DNA from: Burkholderiaceae bacterium
GTDB taxonomy: Bacteria; Pseudomonadota; Gammaproteobacteria; Burkholderiales; Burkholderiaceae_C
DNA: 32,013 nucleotides
Reading direction: 5' to 3'
NCBI GenBank assembly: GCA_004299095.1
Contig: SCQQ01000077.1
Location: 1-32,013 of the forward strand
The position numbers and the translations under genes are program-made. Each line of letters begins with the position of its first letter. Position 1 is the stretch's first letter. Below are positions 8,742-18,022 of the stretch, piece by piece. The notes under the pieces are model-generated. The model saw only the letters and a list, made by a program, of their open reading frames with translations. It made no database searches and was not told the origin of the DNA.

Positions 8742-9956
8742 TCAGCGCATGTTGCCGGTGTGGCCGAGCGAATAGCGGCCGGGCTGCGGCCACACCGCCA
8801 AGCCATGCGGTTCCATGCCCACCGGGATCTTGCGCACCGCGCCCGTGTCGGTGTCGATGGCATAGACCACGTCGTCGAAGCGCCCCGAGAGCCAGAGTGT
8901 CTTGCCATCGGCGCTGACGCCGCCCATGTCGGGGCTGCCGCCGCCCGGGATGGGCCAGTTGGCGATCACCTTGTTGGTCGCAAAGTCGACCACCGACACG
9001 CTGCCCGGGCCGTTGCGCGTGCCGTGCACCTTGTGCGTGCCGCGGTTGGTGACATAGAGCTTGCTGCCGTCGCGGCTCGGATAAAGCCCGTGCGTGCCGA
9101 TGCCCGTGTGAATGAAACCGACCCTGGTGAGGCTGTCGCCATCGACCAGCCAGACGCCATCGGCCATCATGTCCGCCACGTAGAACAGCTTGCCGTCGGG
9201 CGCGATGCGGACATCCTGCGGCATGCCGTTCTTGGATAGCTGCAGGTAGCCCAGCACCTTGCGGTTGCGCCAGTCGACCTTGACCATCTCGCCGCCGAAT
9301 TCACAGGTGAACAGCGCGTACTGGCCGTCGATCGAGAAGTCGGCGTGGTTCACGCCCTTGCACTGCGGCACCTCGACGCTGGCGATGAGTTTCATCGTGT
9401 GGGCATCGCGGAAATCAAGGCGTTTGCGCGCTTCGGCCACGACGATGGCCTCCTTGCCATCGGGCGTGAAGTACATGTTGTACGGATCGTCCACCGCCAC
9501 CGGTGCGCCGCGCTTGCCGGTCTTGGGATCGACGGGAATCAGGTCGCCGTCGGTATGCCCTTCGGCGTTGTCGGTGACCCAGAGCGTTTGCAAATCGTAC
9601 GACGGCACCACGTGCTGCGGGCTGCGGCCCACCTTGAACCTGTCCACCACCTTGTACGTGTCGGGATCGATCACGTAAACATCATCCGAGCGCAGGTTGG
9701 GAACGTAAATGCGCTTGAGCTGGCCGGCAACCGCCGGGCTCAGGTCGCCCGCTGCGGTCTGGCTGTAGACGTTGCCGCCAATCACCGGCGGCATGCCGGG
9801 AACGGTCTGAATGCCGGAGGCCGCTGCGCCTGCGGGGACGACAGCGGCCTTGGCATCGGCTGCGGCGGGCGCGCTCCAGGCCGTGGTGCCCAGGAGCGCA
9901 AGCGCACCCGCTGCCAGCAGCGTGCGGCAGAAACCATGGGACAAACGAAAACGCAT
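8742..9956 (-). CDS. Exported YVTN-type beta-propeller protein
   Basis: This protein of about 404 residues has a Sec signal peptide (LLAAGALALLGTTAWSAPA) and then about seven repeats of the cytochrome-cd1/YVTN-like propeller type, for example RIYVPNLRSDDVYVIDPDTY, TLWVTDNAEG, KLFYVADMMADGVWLVD, KLYVTNRGTHKV and TLWLSGRFDDVVYAIDTDTG. It should fold as a periplasmic beta-propeller. A GTG codon directly before the chosen ATG could also start it; TGGAG lies five or eight bases away. It follows the creatininase-like gene by 66 bases and is probably in the same unit. No catalytic residues can be assigned; a substrate-binding or scaffold role is an inference. Confidence 0.8.
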   Translation of the reverse strand: MRFRLSHGFCRTLLAAGALALLGTTAWSAPAAADAKAAVVPAGAAASGIQTVPGMPPVIGGNVYSQTAAGDLSPAVAGQLKRIYVPNLRSDDVYVIDPDTYKVVDRFKVGRSPQHVVPSYDLQTLWVTDNAEGHTDGDLIPVDPKTGKRGAPVAVDDPYNMYFTPDGKEAIVVAEARKRLDFRDAHTMKLIASVEVPQCKGVNHADFSIDGQYALFTCEFGGEMVKVDWRNRKVLGYLQLSKNGMPQDVRIAPDGKLFYVADMMADGVWLVDGDSLTRVGFIHTGIGTHGLYPSRDGSKLYVTNRGTHKVHGTRNGPGSVSVVDFATNKVIANWPIPGGGSPDMGGVSADGKTLWLSGRFDDVVYAIDTDTGAVRKIPVGMEPHGLAVWPQPGRYSLGHTGNMR

Positions 9957-10022
9957 CACTTGAACTCCAGAAAGAATTTCCTGACAGAACCCGCCTGCCT
10001 CAACGGCAGCGCATCACCCTCG

Positions 10023-10838
10023 TCAGCGGCCCGCCGTATCCCGGCGAATCGCACCCACCGTGGCTTGCACGATGGCATCCACCCCCAACTGCCCGAGCGC
10101 TGCCGTGGCGCCGCGCGGATCGCCGCCGTAGATGCCCTCTGCGGCCGTCGGCGCGGGCGCATGCGCCAGTTCCGCGCTGCGCACCATCCGCGGCGCCACC
10201 GCCAGTTCCAGCGCCGTGTCGGCCAGGCCCGCGTGCGTGCCGATGTCCTTCTCGGGCACGCCGTGCTGGCGCAACAGCGCGGCGTAGCCGGTGGAACTGG
10301 TTTCATAGTATTCCGGCGGCACGAAGGCGCGCGCGGACCCCTTGGCCCAGGACTTGTTCAAGCGCGCCACGACGTTGCGCACCGCGCCCTGGTAGCCGCC
10401 ATGGTCGCCCAGGAAAACCACGTTCCTGAAGCCCGCCGCCTTCAGGCTCTCGGCGGCCGATTCCAGCGTCTTCTCGAACACCGCAGCCGGCACCGTGAGC
10501 GTCCCGGGGAAGCGCATGTGCGAAGTCGGCGGCGCGATATTGCCCTCCGGCACGTAGGCAATCACCGGCGCCACCAGCGCGTTGCCCAGCTTTTCCGCGA
10601 TGCGTTGCGTCAGCACGAAGACGCGCGCGTTGTGCTTGCCCAGCGCGACGTACGGGCCGCTCTGCTCGGTGCCGCCAATGGGAATGATGGCCGTGGTCTT
10701 GCCGGCGTGGATTTCGGTCCGCAACTCGGTCCAGGTCAAATCTTCCAGCAGCGTGGTGCGCGGCGTTTGTGCACTGGCGGTCGCCATGGCGGCGGTCAAC
10801 AGCAGCGGGATGAGCGCGCGAAAAGCGTGAAACAGCAT
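10023..10838 (-). CDS. Exported creatininase-family protein with altered metal ligands
   Basis: The 271-residue product starts with a signal peptide (MLFHAFRALIPLLLTAAMATASAQ) and continues with a creatininase/MftE-type amidohydrolase fold. Family blocks are IIPIGGTEQSGPYVALGKHN, PEGNIAPPTSHMRFPGTLTV, FRNVVFLGDHGGYQ and GTHAGLADTALEL. In the first block the usual EQHG metal-binding His is Ser and the Asp nine residues later is His; the usual NGHGGN block is GDHGG. So either the metal site is rearranged, as may be normal in this periplasmic branch, or activity is changed. The start is set by the signal peptide; upstream in-frame sequence runs over the DUF3141 gene. The ribosome site is weak. 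Confidence 0.82.
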   Translation of the reverse strand: MLFHAFRALIPLLLTAAMATASAQTPRTTLLEDLTWTELRTEIHAGKTTAIIPIGGTEQSGPYVALGKHNARVFVLTQRIAEKLGNALVAPVIAYVPEGNIAPPTSHMRFPGTLTVPAAVFEKTLESAAESLKAAGFRNVVFLGDHGGYQGAVRNVVARLNKSWAKGSARAFVPPEYYETSSTGYAALLRQHGVPEKDIGTHAGLADTALELAVAPRMVRSAELAHAPAPTAAEGIYGGDPRGATAALGQLGVDAIVQATVGAIRRDTAGR

Positions 10839-10941
10839 GAAAAGCAAATCGGCCCCGAAAGGCGGGACCGAGTGACAGGTGCGCATTTTAATTGGCGCGC
10901 GGTCCGACGTCCCCGATGGGCACGCGGCGCAAGCCGGCGCT

Positions 10942-13215
10942 TCAAGCGCGGCGCTTGTGCGTCGCCTTCCGGTGGGTGGTGGTTGGCGCGGCCGCGTGCT
11001 CGGACCGGGGCGCGGCAACCGAGCGCGCCAGCGCCGCCGAGAACAGCGCATGCACGTGCTGCCGGCGGGTTTCCTCTTCAGGCGCCAGACTGGCCGACTG
11101 GGCCACCAATTCGTCGATGGCGCCCAGGCCCCAGCGTATGTCCTCAGCCGACGATTGCGCGAGCAAATGCGGAATCGCGCCAATGGCGGCGTCGGGATGG
11201 CGCCAGGCCAGCAGCGCCTGGGTGCGCACCAGATCGCGGAACGCCGCTTCATCCGGCAATTCACCGCCCAGGCGGTCGTACAAAATGCACCACACGCGCC
11301 GGAAATGGCGGCCGTCGGCCTCACCGCGCGCCTGCGCGATGTGGAACAGCGCGCGCAACACGGCTTCGTACACGCCGCCTTCATCGACGCTGGCCTCGCG
11401 CCGCTCCCACTCCCGCTCCAGATAGCGCAGATGCTCGGGCGCCTCGCCCGGGTGTGGCCGCGGCGGCGCGTCATCGCGCAGGCTTTGCCCGGCCAGCGCC
11501 TGCATGAAGGGCGAACCGTAAATCGAGCTGAACAGCAGCGCCTGCAGGTTGTCGCGCGCGTCGCGCCAGGCATCCAGCGTGCGCACGACGGCATCCGACA
11601 CGGCGTTCTGCCATTGCCACAATGGATTGTCGGGCGCCACCTTGGTCCGGTGCGCACGCACCGCCTTGGCCGCGACCGCAACGCCCTGCGCCCACGGGTT
11701 GCGGTCCGACCACCACTCGAACCCGAGCCGGACCGGCTGCAGCAGCTGCAGCCAGTGTGCGGTTTGCACGTTCGACAGCGCCCGCATCCACGGCTGCCAG
11801 ATGTTGCGGTACAGCGCCAGGTTGATTTCCGACACGCGCGCCGCGGCGGCAAAGCGGCGTTCGCTCGCCGGGTCGGGCTGCACGATGCTGCGCATCTCGT
11901 CGATACCGCTGCCGCGCAGCGTCATCAGGTACTTGCCGTCGAGCAAATCCTGCGCCGAGACGTTCGGCGGGCAATCGGCCACCTCGGCGCGGTAAATGCC
12001 GGCGGGCAGCAAGTCGATCAGGTCCATGTTGGCGGTGAACTCGCGATGTTCCTTGCGGCCCACGCTGCCCGACACGAAGATCCCGAGGTGCCCGATGCTC
12101 TTGTGCGTGGCAAAAACGATGGTCTGGTCGTGCGCATCGATTTCCGCGTCGTTGCGATACAGGTCGGTGATCCACCCGAGCGCCTGCGCCGGCGGCGTGA
12201 TGTTGTCGCCGTACGAGCAAAACACGATGATGGGCGAGCGGATGTTGCGCAAATCGATGCGCACGCCGTCCGAGGTGGTGAGTTCGGCCGTCGCCAGCTT
12301 GTTGCCGACGAACAGGTTGTCCACCAGGTACTGCATTTCCTCGGCGCCCAGAAACACGTGGCCGCCCCAATATTTTTCAAATTCGAGATAGCGCGGGCCT
12401 TCGGTGTCAACGTCGCGGTACACGTTGTATTGCTTGCTCCAGAGCGTGTTGGCCGGGTTCAGGCTTTCGAAGTTCTGCACCAGCCAGGCACCGTCGAAGC
12501 GCCCCGCACCCAGGTCGCTGGCAAGCGCCGTGCCCCAGCTGCCGCCCATGAGTCCGCCCAGGTAGCGCATTGGGTTGTCGCCGGCCCAGTACGACAGCGG
12601 TGAGCCGGCCACGAGGATCGGGCCGAACAGCTCGGGCCAGACCGCTGCGGTCATCAGGACTTGCCAGCCGGCCTGGCAGTTGCCGATGACGGCCGGTTTG
12701 CCCCATCTTTCCGGGTGCAGCTCGGCCACCTTGCGCACGAACGCCGCTTCGGCGCGCATCACGTCTTCGATCGTTTGTCCCGGCACCGGATCGGGCAGAA
12801 AGCCGACGAAATAGCACGGATGGCCGGCTTTCAGAATCTCGCCCACTTCGCTGTCGCGCTTGAAGCCACCGATGCCCGGGCCATGGCCGGCGCGCGGATC
12901 CACCACGATGAATGGCCGCTTGGTGGGATCGGCCTCGGCGCCTTCGGGCGGAACGATGCGCACCAGCCCGTAATTCACGGGCCGCGGCAGGTCGGCGCCC
13001 GACAGCACCAGCTCAGCCGGGAAGTTGAGCACGTTGGGCACGGCCTCTTGCAGATGCGCGCGGTACTGGTTGCCGCGCTGGCGCCGGATGTCGGCATAAA
13101 GCAGCGTGCGCTGTGCGGCATCCTGCACGTAACTGGCGGCCGCGCGCCACCCGGCGATCGGATCGAGCAGTGCGCTCATTCCGTTGAAATCATTCGCCCC
13201 AATCGCCTTGACCAC
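10942..13215 (-). CDS. DUF3141 alpha/beta hydrolase (PHA-synthase-like)
   Basis: This 757-residue protein belongs to the DUF3141 family, large proteins distantly related to polyhydroxyalkanoate synthases. The start is GTG with AAGGAG seven bases upstream. The alpha/beta core includes FIVVDPRAGHGPGIGGF, GHPCYFVGFLPDPVPGQT and the nucleophile-type element GNCQAGW with Cys180, similar to the G-x-C-x-G box of PHA synthases. Candidate Asp and His lie in FCSYGDNITPP and in HKSIGHLGIFVSG. The C-terminal 300 residues are helical, with a basic tail rich in His, Lys and Arg. It follows the patatin gene by 42 bases, which points to joint work on lipid or PHA metabolism. The reaction is not established. 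Confidence 0.85.
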   Translation of the reverse strand: MVKAIGANDFNGMSALLDPIAGWRAAASYVQDAAQRTLLYADIRRQRGNQYRAHLQEAVPNVLNFPAELVLSGADLPRPVNYGLVRIVPPEGAEADPTKRPFIVVDPRAGHGPGIGGFKRDSEVGEILKAGHPCYFVGFLPDPVPGQTIEDVMRAEAAFVRKVAELHPERWGKPAVIGNCQAGWQVLMTAAVWPELFGPILVAGSPLSYWAGDNPMRYLGGLMGGSWGTALASDLGAGRFDGAWLVQNFESLNPANTLWSKQYNVYRDVDTEGPRYLEFEKYWGGHVFLGAEEMQYLVDNLFVGNKLATAELTTSDGVRIDLRNIRSPIIVFCSYGDNITPPAQALGWITDLYRNDAEIDAHDQTIVFATHKSIGHLGIFVSGSVGRKEHREFTANMDLIDLLPAGIYRAEVADCPPNVSAQDLLDGKYLMTLRGSGIDEMRSIVQPDPASERRFAAAARVSEINLALYRNIWQPWMRALSNVQTAHWLQLLQPVRLGFEWWSDRNPWAQGVAVAAKAVRAHRTKVAPDNPLWQWQNAVSDAVVRTLDAWRDARDNLQALLFSSIYGSPFMQALAGQSLRDDAPPRPHPGEAPEHLRYLEREWERREASVDEGGVYEAVLRALFHIAQARGEADGRHFRRVWCILYDRLGGELPDEAAFRDLVRTQALLAWRHPDAAIGAIPHLLAQSSAEDIRWGLGAIDELVAQSASLAPEEETRRQHVHALFSAALARSVAAPRSEHAAAPTTTHRKATHKRRA

Positions 13216-13257
13216 GATTCAACTCCTTGCAGGCCGCCCCAGCGCCGCGCCCGCGCA

Positions 13258-14526
13258 TCAGGTTTTCGCTCCATGCCGACGCCGTGCCGCGGCGATGCGG
13301 TGCACGTCGTGCGTGGCGACGCCGACGTCGCGCGGCGGCTTCTCGAAAAATTTCGGGTGTTCCAGCGTTTGCGCCATGTCGGCAAAACCGCTGTCCCAAT
13401 GTTCGTGCTGCGTGCCAATGCCGAACGCGAAGTCCTTGTACTGGGCCTCGTGCGACTTGGCCTGGTAAATCAGGTGCACCACGTTGAAAACCGAGCGCGA
13501 CATCCAGGGCTTGAGCGTCTCTTTCAGGCGGGCATCCAGCGCGCCTTCCGGCACTTTGCTCACGAGTTCGCTGATGGCGTGACGCAAGCGCTCGAACTGA
13601 GCCTCGGTATCGGTGCCGCGCCGCGTGCGGCTGGAGTATTGGATGTCCTTGCGCCGCTCCAGCACGTCCATCATGGTGTGCGGCACATCGCCGCGGGCGC
13701 TCCACAAATCGACTTGCAGCGCCAGCGTGTCGTGCAGCGGCGCCTCGGCCCAGACGCGCTCCAGCGGCGTGTTCGACACCAGTCCGCTGTCCCAGAAGTG
13801 CTTGCCGTCCACTTCGACCGACGGGAAGCCCGGCGGCAGCGCGCCCGACGCCATGATGTGCTCGGCGCAAATCGCTTCATGGGCCGAATCGAAATAGCGC
13901 ACGTTGGCGTTTTCGACGCACACCGCGCCCACCGAAAGCCGCGCCCCATCCGGCGCATTGATGCGATCGAAATCGACGAAGCGCTCGAGCGTGCCCTTGA
14001 GCGCCGAGGTGTCGTAGAAGCTGGTGGCCGCCGGGCTGCCGTCGCTGAAAGCGAACGGCGGGAACTGGCGCAGCTTGAAAAACCCTTCCTGGCCAAAAAA
14101 GAGCGCGCCCAGCGCACCCAGCGAATTGGCCCATGCGCCCATCACGTCGCTGGTCGGGAAAAACGAGAGCAGCGCGCGCACACCGGAACCAACGGCGCTG
14201 GCGCCGCCGATCGGCTCGCAAATCAAATCCCAGAACTCGTGCAGGCGCTCGACCCGGTGCTCGGGCGCGTTGCCCGCCAGGATGGCGGCGTTGATCGCGC
14301 CGATCGAGGTGCCGACGAACCAGTTGGGCCGTATATCCGCCTCGTGCAACGCTTCATAGACCCCGCACTGATAGGCCCCCAGCGCGCCGCCGCCCTGCAG
14401 CACCAGGGCCACGGTTTGATATTGCCCGGCGAGCGCGGCCGGCGTTTGATCGACCGCGTTGCGCACGACCCTGGGCGCCGCTGGTTTTGTTGCGGGTTGA
14501 CGTGATTTTGAGGTTTTTGTTGCCAT
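13258..14526 (-). CDS. Patatin-like phospholipase with DUF3734 domain
   Basis: The 422-residue product is a bacterial patatin-like acyl hydrolase using a Ser-Asp dyad. The oxyanion loop GGGALG is at residues 45-50, the nucleophile elbow GTSIG has Ser74, and the Asp is in FWDSGLVSNTPLE at about residue 245. The C-terminal part (DLWSARGDVPHTMMDVLERRKDIQYSSRT and following) resembles the DUF3734 extension found in PHB-related patatins. The N-terminal 30 residues are basic and low in complexity, with no signal peptide, so it is cytoplasmic. ATG is preceded by AGGAA. It is the first gene of a likely operon with DUF3141, creatininase-like and propeller genes. Confidence 0.9.
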   Translation of the reverse strand: MATKTSKSRQPATKPAAPRVVRNAVDQTPAALAGQYQTVALVLQGGGALGAYQCGVYEALHEADIRPNWFVGTSIGAINAAILAGNAPEHRVERLHEFWDLICEPIGGASAVGSGVRALLSFFPTSDVMGAWANSLGALGALFFGQEGFFKLRQFPPFAFSDGSPAATSFYDTSALKGTLERFVDFDRINAPDGARLSVGAVCVENANVRYFDSAHEAICAEHIMASGALPPGFPSVEVDGKHFWDSGLVSNTPLERVWAEAPLHDTLALQVDLWSARGDVPHTMMDVLERRKDIQYSSRTRRGTDTEAQFERLRHAISELVSKVPEGALDARLKETLKPWMSRSVFNVVHLIYQAKSHEAQYKDFAFGIGTQHEHWDSGFADMAQTLEHPKFFEKPPRDVGVATHDVHRIAAARRRHGAKT

Positions 14527-14824
14527 TTTCCTGAACCTTGTCCGGTACGTAGGGGCGGCTTGCGGCTGCCCACATCACTGTTGGGATCGTCGATCGCGCT
14601 GCGAGTTTCAAAACGACCTGCTGACCGCGCGCCCGAGTGATCCACCGATCCGAGTGTGCGACGAAACGTGAATCCAGGCTCGCGGCGCGAACACCGCACA
14701 TCGCGCGCAAGGCTTCGCTGCCGCACGGGCATTGCCGGCGCGCAGGCCGAAACCGTCCATGACAACGATCAGAAGCGGTTCAGCCCAAAATCGCTGGCGT
14801 CGCCGATCACTTGCAGAGAACACC
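14527..14824. other. Divergent intergenic region
   Basis: About 300 bases separate the patatin gene (minus) from the acetyltransferase (plus). It should hold promoters for both. I see no convincing -35/-10 pair, operator palindrome or small gene here; the in-frame extension of the acetyltransferase into it is basic and looks non-coding. Confidence 0.4.
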
Positions 14825-15628
14825 GTGCCCGATTCCTTCGACCTCACCCGCTATCTGGAGCGCATCCGCCACAGCGGCAGCACGGCAGCCACGCTCAGCA
14901 CCTTGAACGCACTCACGGAAGCGCACGCCGAGTCCGTGCCGTTCGAAAACGTCGACGTGTTGCTGCGCCGGGCCATCCACCTCGAACCGGCGGCGTTGTA
15001 CGAGAAGATCGTCACCCACCAGCGCGGCGGCTATTGCTTCGAACTGAACGGCCTGTTCCTCGAACTGCTGCAACGCCTTGGCTTCGACGCCCGCCCGATC
15101 GGTGCGCGCGTGCGCTTGGGCGAGCCTGATCGGTCGGTGCTGCCGCGCCGCACCCACCTGTTGATCGAGGTTCGGATCGACGGCGCGACCTGGATCACCG
15201 ACGTGGGCGTGGGCGCGGCCTCACTCACCCATGCGCTGCGGCTGCAGCCCGACGTGGAGCAACCCACGCCGCATGAGCCGCGCCGCCTGCAGCAGCAGGG
15301 CGACCGCTGGTTCCATCAGATCCGGCGCGACGGCATCTGGAGCGACGTGTACGAATTCACGCGCGACGATTTCCCGCTGGTCGACCGCCAGTTGGCCAAC
15401 TGGTACACCAGCACTTGCCCGGACTCGCCTTTCCTCACCGACCTGAGCGTGGCGCTGGCGCAGCCACAGGGCGAACGCATCACGCTGAAAAACCGCGAAT
15501 TCACGCGGCGCGCGCCGGACGGAACGACCCGGCGGCACGTGCTGGAAAGCGAGGCGCAACGGCTGCGCGTTCTGGAGCGCTCGTTCGGTATCCAATTGCC
15601 GGCAAGAACGCAGTTGCCGCCTAAATAA
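14825..15628 (+). CDS. nat: Arylamine N-acetyltransferase
   Basis: The product is a NAT-family enzyme that moves acetyl from acetyl-CoA to arylamines, arylhydrazines or similar amines, or a related acyltransferase. With the GTG start at 14825 the protein has 267 residues and the catalytic triad falls at Cys71 (RGGYCFELN), His111 (RTHLLIEV) and Asp126 (ITDVGVG), close to the usual 69/107/122 of the family. The PFENVDVLL block is also typical. An ATG 93 bases upstream would add 31 basic residues not seen in the family, so I prefer GTG, though its Shine-Dalgarno match is weak. It is convergent with the histidine kinase gene. Confidence 0.9.
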   Translation: MPDSFDLTRYLERIRHSGSTAATLSTLNALTEAHAESVPFENVDVLLRRAIHLEPAALYEKIVTHQRGGYCFELNGLFLELLQRLGFDARPIGARVRLGEPDRSVLPRRTHLLIEVRIDGATWITDVGVGAASLTHALRLQPDVEQPTPHEPRRLQQQGDRWFHQIRRDGIWSDVYEFTRDDFPLVDRQLANWYTSTCPDSPFLTDLSVALAQPQGERITLKNREFTRRAPDGTTRRHVLESEAQRLRVLERSFGIQLPARTQLPPK

Positions 15629-15656
15629 CGCGCCGCGCGCGCCCCGCGGCAGGTCG

Positions 15657-16886
15657 TCAATCGGGCGCCCGCACCGGTGCCCAGAGCGTGATCCGTGTGC
15701 CCGAGCCTGCCGACGCCGCTTCAATCGTCAGGCGGCCGCCCAGCAAGCGCGCCCGCTCGTGCATGCCACGCACGCCTTTGCCGTAGGCGTGCGCCTGCCC
15801 GCGCCCAGCCCGGGCTTTCCCGCACCATGCGATCCCGTTGTCGACGACCTCCAGCTCTACCGCGTCCTGGCTTTCCAGGTACGAACAATGAACCATGAGG
15901 CGACTCGCTTGCGAATGCTGTACGACGTTGGCAAACGCCTCTTGCGCAATGCGCAGAATGTGGCGCGCGCGCTCGCCGCGCACCGTGTCGAGCCGCGCGT
16001 GAGGAATCACGTCCCACTCGACCCGGGTGCCGACCGCTGCAAACAGCGGCCCCATCCGATAGCGCAAGCTCGCAAGCAACGCCAGCACCGGCAAATCCTC
16101 GGCTTCGCCATCCACCAGCAGTTTCAGTTCGAGCAGACATTCCTGCAAACGCGCCACGACGGTGCGCTCGTGCGCGGTATCCTTTTTCAAGGCCGAAATG
16201 ATGCTCGACAGATGACCACCGACCCCATCGTGCAAGTCTTGGGCCATGCGCGCGCGCGCATGACGGGCGGTGCTGGCGGAACCAATATGCATCTTGACGC
16301 GGCGCGTGGCAACGAGCCAGATCAAGGCCAGCAGCGGCGTGTAAAAAACCTGCCCCCAGGACACGCCCACGGGCTGCCCCACCGCGTCCAGCAGATCATC
16401 AATCATGACGCCCACCGCCGGCACGGCAGTGAGCAACAACAGCCACCCGCGCGTGCCGCCGCGGCGCCACAAGGCATGCGCCAGCATCAGCACAAAAGTC
16501 AGCGTCATGGTGACATTGAACGCGGCCCACAACGGGAGACGCAGAACCCGCGCATCCGCAAGCGGCAGCAGAGCAAAACCGAAACCCAGAACCGCCTGTC
16601 CCACGAACATCCACTTGCGCAACGCGAGCGGGTCCCGGACCAGCGCCATGATCAGCGCCGTGACGCCCAGGATCATGCATTGGTAAGTCACCCGCGAGGC
16701 GGTGATCATGGGCACCCCGCTCAGGGCGCCAGCCGCCCCCAGCAAATCGAGCAGCGCGAGCACGGCAAACGGAAAGGTCGCGCAGAAATAGAGCGTATCG
16801 AGCCGGGCCGCCCCGCGGCGCCGGCCGACCCACGCGCACCCGGCGAGGAAGGATGCCGCAAGCAGAGCGATCCATTGCATGGCCAT
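15657..16886 (-). CDS. NarL-family sensor histidine kinase, seven-TM
   Basis: The 409-residue protein has about seven hydrophobic segments in residues 1-195, with no large periplasmic domain, then a HisKA_3 dimerisation helix ARMAQDLHDGVGGHLSSI with phospho-His219, and a HATPase domain: N-box QEAFANVVQHSQASR, G1-type EVVDNGIAWCG and G2-type GKGVRGMHERARLLGG. The G1 box reads DNGIA where DNGxG is usual. ATG has GGAGAG four bases before GACG. It lies 64 bases downstream of the response regulator stop and should be its cognate partner. The signal is probably sensed in or through the membrane. Given the divergent fibre genes, control of that locus is likely (inference). Confidence 0.9.
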   Translation of the reverse strand: MAMQWIALLAASFLAGCAWVGRRRGAARLDTLYFCATFPFAVLALLDLLGAAGALSGVPMITASRVTYQCMILGVTALIMALVRDPLALRKWMFVGQAVLGFGFALLPLADARVLRLPLWAAFNVTMTLTFVLMLAHALWRRGGTRGWLLLLTAVPAVGVMIDDLLDAVGQPVGVSWGQVFYTPLLALIWLVATRRVKMHIGSASTARHARARMAQDLHDGVGGHLSSIISALKKDTAHERTVVARLQECLLELKLLVDGEAEDLPVLALLASLRYRMGPLFAAVGTRVEWDVIPHARLDTVRGERARHILRIAQEAFANVVQHSQASRLMVHCSYLESQDAVELEVVDNGIAWCGKARAGRGQAHAYGKGVRGMHERARLLGGRLTIEAASAGSGTRITLWAPVRAPD

Positions 16887-16950
16887 CGTCGCTCTCCGCC
16901 GCAGTGCTCAGCCACTTGCCGCCGCGCGCAAGCGCGATCCGGACGCCCGG

Positions 16951-17748
16951 TCACTCATAGAGCACCCCCCAGTCGGTCGCACGGTGCACCGCTTGCGCGC
17001 GCGAGCGCACTTCAAGCTTGCGGAAAACGTTTTTCAGGTGGGTGTCGACGGTCTGGTTGCTGATCACCAAGCGCTTGCCGATTTCGCAACTGGTGTAGCC
17101 AGTCGCGACCAGTTGCAGGATTTCGCGCTCGCGGGCTGAAAGCCTGCCCCCCGAGGCCCGGCCAGACCGTGCCTTTTTGCTGCTGGGTGCAGCGCTGCCG
17201 TCGAGGCGCTTGAGAAGGCGCCGCGCCAGCGTTGGGGTAATGGCCGCGCCGCCATTCACGACCTGCAGAACGGCTTGTGCGAAGTTGCCAAACCAAGAAC
17301 TTTTGATCAGATAGCCCGTTGCGCCCAGTTCAAACGCCTGCAGCGCCGATTCATCGTCCTCCATCACGGTGACGACCACGGCTTCCGCGTTGGGTCGCGC
17401 GCGCTTCACGTACTCGATCAGCTCGAATCCGGAACCATCGCGCAGCCTGAGATCAACCAGCAGCACGTCAAACGCGTGCGCAGCAATCGCGCGCTTGCCG
17501 TCGCGCGCCGAGCCTGCCTGAGCGACGAGGTCGATGCGCTGGTCGGCTTCCAGCTCACGCGCGATCTCGTCACGCATGTGCGGGTCGTCGTCAACCACCA
17601 CGACGCGCACGGGATGTTGATGCTGGCCCATCAGGAACGGCGGCCAGAGCGGCGCTTGGTATGGCCCCTGCACCGCGGGGCCCAAGCGACCGTTGCCGGT
17701 TTTGGTACCGTGCACCAAAGTGCCGGTTCGCTCTTCAGCGGACTTCAT
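16951..17748 (-). CDS. NarL/FixJ-type response regulator
   Basis: This 265-residue regulator has a receiver domain from about residue 47 (VRVVVVDDDPHMRDE, phospho-acceptor Asp99 in VLLVDLRLRD, Thr127, Lys149) and a LuxR-type helix-turn-helix near the C terminus (LSAREREILQLVATGYTSC, then IGKRLVISNQTVDTHLKNVF). The start ATG at 17748 has a very strong AAGGAGG eight bases upstream, so an unusual 46-residue N-terminal extension rich in Gly, Pro and basic residues is probably translated; the inner Met40 lacks a ribosome site. It is first in a two-gene unit with the kinase and transcribed away from the fibre genes, whose upstream region carries a NarL-like palindrome. Confidence 0.92.
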   Translation of the reverse strand: MKSAEERTGTLVHGTKTGNGRLGPAVQGPYQAPLWPPFLMGQHQHPVRVVVVDDDPHMRDEIARELEADQRIDLVAQAGSARDGKRAIAAHAFDVLLVDLRLRDGSGFELIEYVKRARPNAEAVVVTVMEDDESALQAFELGATGYLIKSSWFGNFAQAVLQVVNGGAAITPTLARRLLKRLDGSAAPSSKKARSGRASGGRLSAREREILQLVATGYTSCEIGKRLVISNQTVDTHLKNVFRKLEVRSRAQAVHRATDWGVLYE

Positions 17749-18022
17749 GGCTGCTTCCTCCTTCGGCCCCCTGGTGTCAGGGAACCTTCCACTCCACAGT
17801 CACTCCACCGGCTAATGCCGGATGTCGCGTCACTCGCGCGATCCGCGCTCAGAATCCATTGCAAGCGCAATGAGATGAAGCGTTTTCGGTGCGCAATTTC
17901 CGCAGCGACTACCTGATTCTTTTGCTCCCCCCTCCGGTGCTTTTTCACCGCCGTTAGCGCGTGTCCCACCAACGTGCTAGGGGTCTTTCAGAATAGCAGA
18001 GCCGCGCGCAGTTGGTACTGCC

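Noticed and set aside
10839-11852. N-terminal extension giving a 609-residue creatininase-like protein
   Set aside because: The added part overlaps the DUF3141 gene in another frame and would bury a clear signal peptide.
9345-12603. Long plus-strand open frames across the propeller, creatininase and DUF3141 genes
   Set aside because: They run antisense to three recognisable genes and have shadow-like composition.
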